Shown in pieces: positions 6,626-10,424 of a stretch of DNA of 10,424 nucleotides (position 1 is the first letter of the stretch; each line of letters starts with the position of its first letter). The position numbers were made by a program, and so were the translations under genes. The stretch spans positions 1-10,424 of the forward strand of contig JAXIUW010225063.1 of NCBI GenBank assembly GCA_035591015.1, read 5' to 3'. The notes under the pieces were generated by a model that saw only the letters and a program-made list of their open reading frames with translations, was not told the DNA's origin and made no database searches. The DNA comes from Cephalothrix simula. Taxonomy: Eukaryota > Nemertea > Palaeonemertea > Archinemertea > Cephalotrichidae.

Positions 6626-6681
6626 ACATTGGAATTTGCAAAGGAGAGAGGTTTATATTATACATTTGCAAAATTCAATGT
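6626..6681. repeat. Hairpin with 17-bp near-perfect arms
   Basis: ACATTGGAATTTGCAAA at 6626-6642 pairs with TTTGCAAAATTCAATGT at 6665-6681 with two mismatches, around a 22-nt loop. No other feature is attached to it. Confidence 0.6.
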
Positions 6682-6898
6682 GTATTAAAGAAGCAATGGG
6701 TTTATCCAATTTTTTAAAATTAGATAAATATTTACTAATGAATTACAAAAATTGCTACTATATTATAAAGTAACAAAAATTAAAACCCTTATATTAAAGA
6801 TAATAATTTTTCTGTGTGTATAAATTAGAAAGGCTACCTTTTCATGGGTGGAACAGCCAAATTATAATCCTGAGCTGGAATATCAAACTTGTTATCTG

Positions 6899-6917
6899 TA
6901 AAATGGTAGCCATTTTA
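6899..6917. repeat. Small perfect hairpin TAAAATGG-TAG-CCATTTTA
   Basis: Eight-base perfect arms around a 3-nt loop. The arms contain the AAAATGG/CCATTTT core that also recurs in the foldback element and at the right edge of the window. Confidence 0.6.
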
Positions 6918-7014
6918 AATAGATTTTTTCAAAATAATTTTTGAAACAACATTTAAAAATCAAATTAACTGTTGATTTAACTTTGTAAACAGTAAAAGAT
7001 TACATTAATAATCA

Positions 7015-7028
7015 TTAATGATCATTAA
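7015..7028. repeat. 14-bp perfect palindrome TTAATGATCATTAA
   Basis: Self-complementary, and preceded by the overlapping near-copy ATTAATAATCATTAATG. It is AT-rich, so chance formation is plausible. Confidence 0.5.
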
Positions 7029-7465
7029 CAAATATATTATCTTTTTCGGTTAGTTGTATTATTTCAAGTTAGTGACTTATCCTGACAAGATTGCTGCCAT
7101 TTTGTTTTGGAAATTTTGGACTGCAATCTAAATGAAAAAAAATTTGTAATTTAGGTTTTTGTTCATAATTATAAAGTTATCATTAATGTACTTACTCAAT
7201 AGTCAATACGTCATGCTGGTATTCAATATTAGTTTTGAACTTACGATTATAAACTTATGAAAAGGACTTTGAAAAAGCCTTTAGTTAGGTTTACTTAATA
7301 TTCAATTTTATTAATGATGGAATTAAATGTGTCCATAATAATTTTACACATTCATTATTGTTTGAGTGAACATAGTTTCTTATTATTTGAAAATTTAAAA
7401 AATATTTTGATACTTCACGTCTGTTTCAAGCGAACGAAATTCTAATCTGGGAGTAGTATTTTAGA

Positions 7466-7485
7466 TTTTACCTTATTCGGTAAAA
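7466..7485. repeat. Short hairpin TTTTACC / GGTAAAA
   Basis: Seven-base perfect arms around a 6-nt loop. A related inverted sequence, TTTTTACCGG, occurs about 75 bp downstream (7559-7568). No function can be assigned. Confidence 0.45.
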
Positions 7486-8058
7486 CCCATCATGACGTAG
7501 TAATTTATGAATGAAATCCGCCGAGTACAAAAACTGAACTGATGATGAAAAAAATCATTTTTACCGGAAATGGATAAAAGGCCTCTCGTTTAAAAATTCC
7601 AGCCTCATAGTTTACAAAGCACAAGCAAAATTTTGTAATTTTATAACTAGAGTCTCGAGCGAAAAATAATGAAAATTATACATAACAGTTCTTCTTTGGC
7701 AATGTAATAAAGTAGTCACAAACAATTTTTGAATGAAAAAGTGCAGATTTATGGTATGCAAGAGAAGAGACATTTATCGCTTTTACATATAGAAATAGTG
7801 CGAAAAAATTGTTTTAATTATTTGAAATAAATTATTCCAGTGAAATTAAAAGTTCAATATGCAAGAAAACATACATATGAACAACATAAATTCATAATTG
7901 ATTATTTACGCTATTTTTAACCTGTCACTAAATATTCATTTTTTGGCATTAATTGCCGACTAATTTTGATCATTCTTTTAATACGTCACGATTAGTTAGC
8001 TCTCAATGCTACGTCGAGGTAACTTTGAAACACGTGACTTTTTAAATCTGATATGATA

Positions 8059-8076
8059 GAATAAACATGTTTATTC
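8059..8076. repeat. 18-bp perfect palindrome GAATAAACATGTTTATTC
   Basis: Fully self-complementary without a spacer. It contains TAAACA/TGTTTA, the core recognised by forkhead factors, on both strands. It lies just downstream of a CACGTG E-box at 8031-8036. There is no gene next to it to connect it with. Confidence 0.6.
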
Positions 8077-9962
8077 CGTTCCGTATTTATATGGTGCCAT
8101 AAAATATTGAGATACATCCAATCACATCAGGTTTGGAATACATTATTAGTGCTCCTAAAACTTGGAATGATGCTAATCAAGCCGAATTGGATTAACCCAA
8201 ATGTTAACTCTTTTTCCTATAAGATTTCTCTTTTAAGATTGTTCGAAAAAATCCATTTTCCTCATATCAGGCATGACCGTTAAATATTTTTGAAATTTAT
8301 GACATGGCGTATATTAATGACGTCAACTTATTTTTTACCCAAAAATGGCTGATCTGTAACTGTAAATATTAGGGTTAATGCTAATTCAACCGCTTTTCTA
8401 TTGCTGGCCCCAATTTTTTAATTCTAAAAAATAATATATTTTTATGTAAAATTTTTTCTAGAGTTTCTTTTTTTTTCAAAATGTTGAGCATAATAGGCGC
8501 ATTGTAAAATATTTGTTATGACTTAGGTTTTAATTTCTAATCTTTCCTTAACTTTTAGAATGTGCTAAGACATTTATTAGATATTTTTCTTGAGAATAGA
8601 TTTATATCTGTTTTATAGTTTATCTATGATATTGTTGTAAATTGTCTTTTGTGTTGTTTTTATGTTCCTTGGTATATAGTTAATGTGACGAAAATAATGA
8701 GATCTTATATTGTATTATATGAGATTTTCATTAGACTTAATTAATCAGAAGAATCATGAAGTGTTAGAAGTTGGGATGTCATAAATAGATTTAAATACTG
8801 AATTATTTTTAACAATTTCTGTTTACATTATAATCTAAATTCAATTTTATAATGCATTATTGACTAATTTATTATTTTTTTCATGTCACTTAACCATTCA
8901 CTTTATATATGTCATCTCTATCTCTTCTTAATATTTGGTTTTCCTCCCTGAATTTGTATTTAATTTATTATCATTAATCGACCCTAACACATTTTCACAT
9001 CGTTAGACAAAATGAGGGCTACTTCCGGTTTAAGTAATATTGAGATATAATTTTTAGGATGTTATTTTCTAGGTGGGGGGGGGAATCAATCATGAATAAT
9101 CCAAATTTTCTAGAAAAAGAAGTTTCTGTAGCTGTTAGTGTTGTATCTGGATAGAATGTCGTCACTAACCGGAAGCTTGACTAGCTACCAGTTCTTATCT
9201 ATGAAACATTAGGGCAGGGAACCGGTCAATCTTAAATGTTTATTTTAACCACTACTACATGTTTCTGATTTATAAATTGTATTTTTAAAATCTATTAATT
9301 TAATCGTACATTGATGCCTGTTTTCACTTGCTCAATGTGTTTAAAGTTGTTTATATGTAAATATTGATTTGACTTTTGACATTTGTATTGTGTGTGGAAT
9401 GCAAAAGCATATATATTTTTCAAAAGCTTAATTTTTAGATGCAAGTGAATGGCACATGTACAAAAACTGGCACCCATATAAAATAACCATTAAATATAAA
9501 GGCTTTAATATAATTACCGCTTTTTCGAGGAGAAACTTTAATGATAATTTTGACAATGGATTTTGAAATAGATCAACTGTTGTGTGGTCACATTTTTTAA
9601 AAGACATTGGCACCGGTGCTTTAAAAATCAGTTTTCAGGGCTGCTGGTAGCCTTAAAGGGCTTCCTAACTGCCAGAATTTGAAGGTGTATTAAAGACAGG
9701 TAATCTTTTATAGACACTCCTATTTTTTTTAGGAAATCAATTCACAAAAATTAGCACCCTGTATTGTTTGGATATTTGTATTTTTCTCTCTCAATAAGTT
9801 TTGGTGAATTATTCAACATATGTATCAATTAAAAAACATTAATATCAATTCTTAGTTTACAAAACTAATATCTCAACATTATCCATGTTTCGATATTTAG
9901 TTTTCCGTCATAAGGGGGGTCGGCGGCCATATTGAATCTATATATAACTCCTGATTCGCTCC

Positions 9963-9971
9963 TATATAAAG
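9963..9971 (+). promoter_or_regulatory. Candidate TATA box TATATAAAG
   Basis: A strong TATA consensus (CCTATATAAAGG context) near the left end of the inverted-repeat segment. Transcription would start near 9990-10000, ahead of the candidate exon at 10150. In AT-rich DNA such matches arise by chance, but the flanking CC/GG makes it better than most here. No initiator or other promoter element is clear. Confidence 0.3.
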
Positions 9972-10149
9972 GTAGTAAAAACTGAAAGATCATGGTGTTA
10001 CTGACAATTTAGACTTGATAAAAATATTGCGTCACAATATGAAAAAAAAAAAAATTTCATACTATAAAGTAAGAGAAATTTTTGGTGTGCTTTGTTTTAC
10101 AACATTGTCCAAATTTTGTTACTAAATGCAACATTATTTAAGTTTTCAG

Positions 10150-10278
10150 TGCACGAAAATCTAAATTATTCGGAATTTAATAAATTACGTCATGAATTGG
10201 GACACGACTTCACCAGCTGCGGACTAAATTACAAATTAAATTGTAAAATCGAAGATGTAAAATATGAAATAGGGCAAG
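10150..10278 (+). CDS. Candidate internal exon of an unidentified gene
   Basis: Between acceptor TTTAAGTTTTCAG and donor GGGCAAG|GTATTT lies an open, 129-bp stretch (exactly 43 codons' worth), entered and left in phase 1. The peptide begins HENLNYSEFNKLRHELGHDF and ends KIEDVKYEIGQG, with Cys in TSCGL and LNCKI. It is hydrophilic and mixed in composition, unlike the Phe/Leu/Ile/Asn/Lys-biased products of random AT-rich frames nearby. The frame stays open for about 19 codons upstream of the acceptor, but with no ATG. I do not recognise a family. It lies inside the segment bounded by inverted repeats, so it may belong to a transposon, or to a host gene that continues to the right. Phase 1-1 exons can be inserted or skipped without a frame change. 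Confidence 0.35.
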
Positions 10279-10424
10279 GTATTTAGAATCAATGAAGCAT
10301 ATAATTATCCTATTTTTGTTTGTCAAAAATAATGAAAGGTTCATTTGAAATCTCTCCAGAACGAAAACAAAAGATTTGCACTTTTTCAAAGCATTATGGG
10401 ATTCAAAATGGCCGTTACCCCCAC

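Larger units (their letters stand above)
6178..9913. other. Long AT-rich intergenic region with scattered short palindromes
   Basis: I find no gene that I can support in these 3.7 kb on either strand. The open frames on the minus strand at 9295-9477 and 9428-9613 are low-complexity, overlap each other and match no family I know. Slightly G+C-richer islands at 7430-7620, 7980-8110 and 9000-9200 show no coding frame or RNA fold that I recognise. The distinct items inside are listed separately: an inverted octamer pair, two hairpins and several perfect palindromes. A run of nine G occurs at about 9075-9083. Confidence 0.5.
9914..10424. mobile_element. Probable DNA element bounded by 23-25-bp inverted repeats (right end at window edge)
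   Basis: Left end 9914-9938 reads GGGGGGTCGGCGGCC followed by ATATTGAATC. The right end, 10400-10422, read on the minus strand, is GGGGGTAACGGCCA followed by TTTTGAATC. With one gap, the 15-base block CGGCCATxTTGAATC pairs at 14 positions and the outer G5T pairs fully. The segment is about 510 bp. Whether it ends exactly here or continues past the window cannot be seen, so a target-site duplication cannot be checked. Inside are a TATA box (9963-9971), a run of 13 A (about 10042-10054) and a candidate exon (10150-10278). The CGGCCATNTTGAATC end resembles the AAAATGG core of the foldback element at 5018-5326. Confidence 0.55.

Noticed and set aside
8103-8195. Short open frame with SAPKTWNDANQAELD, faintly like a C-type lectin (TWNDA..C)
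   Set aside because: Only 30 codons between stops, the expected cysteine is absent, there are no clear exon borders, and an overlapping frame is equally open.
9022-9175. Nine-base inverted repeat CTTCCGGTT ... AACCGGAAG, possible element ends
   Set aside because: The arms are short and the flanks do not extend the pairing convincingly; a chance pair over 136 bp is plausible.
9295-9613. Two overlapping minus-strand open frames (60 and 61 codons)
   Set aside because: They overlap each other, show no family features or splice context, and have AT-driven composition.
9639-9699. Exon-like stretch between TTTTCAG and GACAG|GTAATC, relatively G+C-rich
   Set aside because: All three frames contain a stop before the donor, so at most a non-coding exon; a lone pair of splice-like sites is weak evidence.
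10042-10054. Run of 13 A as a possible retroposon poly(A) tail
   Set aside because: It lies between ATG and TTTCAT, forming a small symmetric run in AT-rich DNA, with no upstream retroposon body or target duplication visible.

Overview
This is an AT-rich (roughly 70% A+T) eukaryotic window. It has spliced exons with GT/AG borders, long non-coding stretches, and several small palindromic or terminal-inverted-repeat elements. It looks like an animal genome, probably an invertebrate, but I cannot place the species. There are no bacterial gene features, no rRNA, no tRNA and no CRISPR array. Only about 5-6% of the window is recognisable coding sequence.

The left half (1-4804) is the 3' part of a ceramide synthase (CERS/Lag1 family) gene on the + strand. 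Three exons are visible. Exon A (1437-1596) and exon B (2817-2973) encode two different versions of the same segment: the end of the TLC domain, with the last loop and last membrane helix. Both are entered in phase 2 and left in phase 0, and they share 20 of about 52 residues. A common terminal exon (4658-4804) encodes the acidic, RS-containing cytosolic tail and the stop. Reading frame allows exactly one of A or B per mRNA: joining both, or skipping both, gives early stops. In mammalian ceramide synthases the loop before the last helix sets acyl-CoA chain-length preference, so this gene may make two enzymes of different specificity by alternative splicing. This is the main discovery of the window. 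The upstream exons, including the Lag1p catalytic motif, lie outside it. A possible decayed third exon copy sits between A and B.

The introns hold the edge of a 43-bp satellite-like repeat (1-63), a 50-bp tandem duplication (about 170-269), a strong hairpin (1191-1262), a diverged direct repeat (2435-2561) and a 43-bp tandem duplication (3259-3344).

The middle (4805-6180) holds the 3' UTR followed by a cluster of mobile-element-like palindromes. These are a foldback element (about 5018-5326), a 274-bp element with perfect 23-bp terminal inverted repeats (5754-6027), and directly beside it a palindrome (about 6031-6163) whose centre carries two tandem pol III A-box/tRNA D-arm-like motifs.

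The right part (6180-9913) is mostly featureless AT-rich intergenic DNA with a few short palindromes. The window ends in another inverted-repeat-bounded segment (9914-10424). That segment contains a good TATA box and one candidate exon (10150-10278) of unknown identity.
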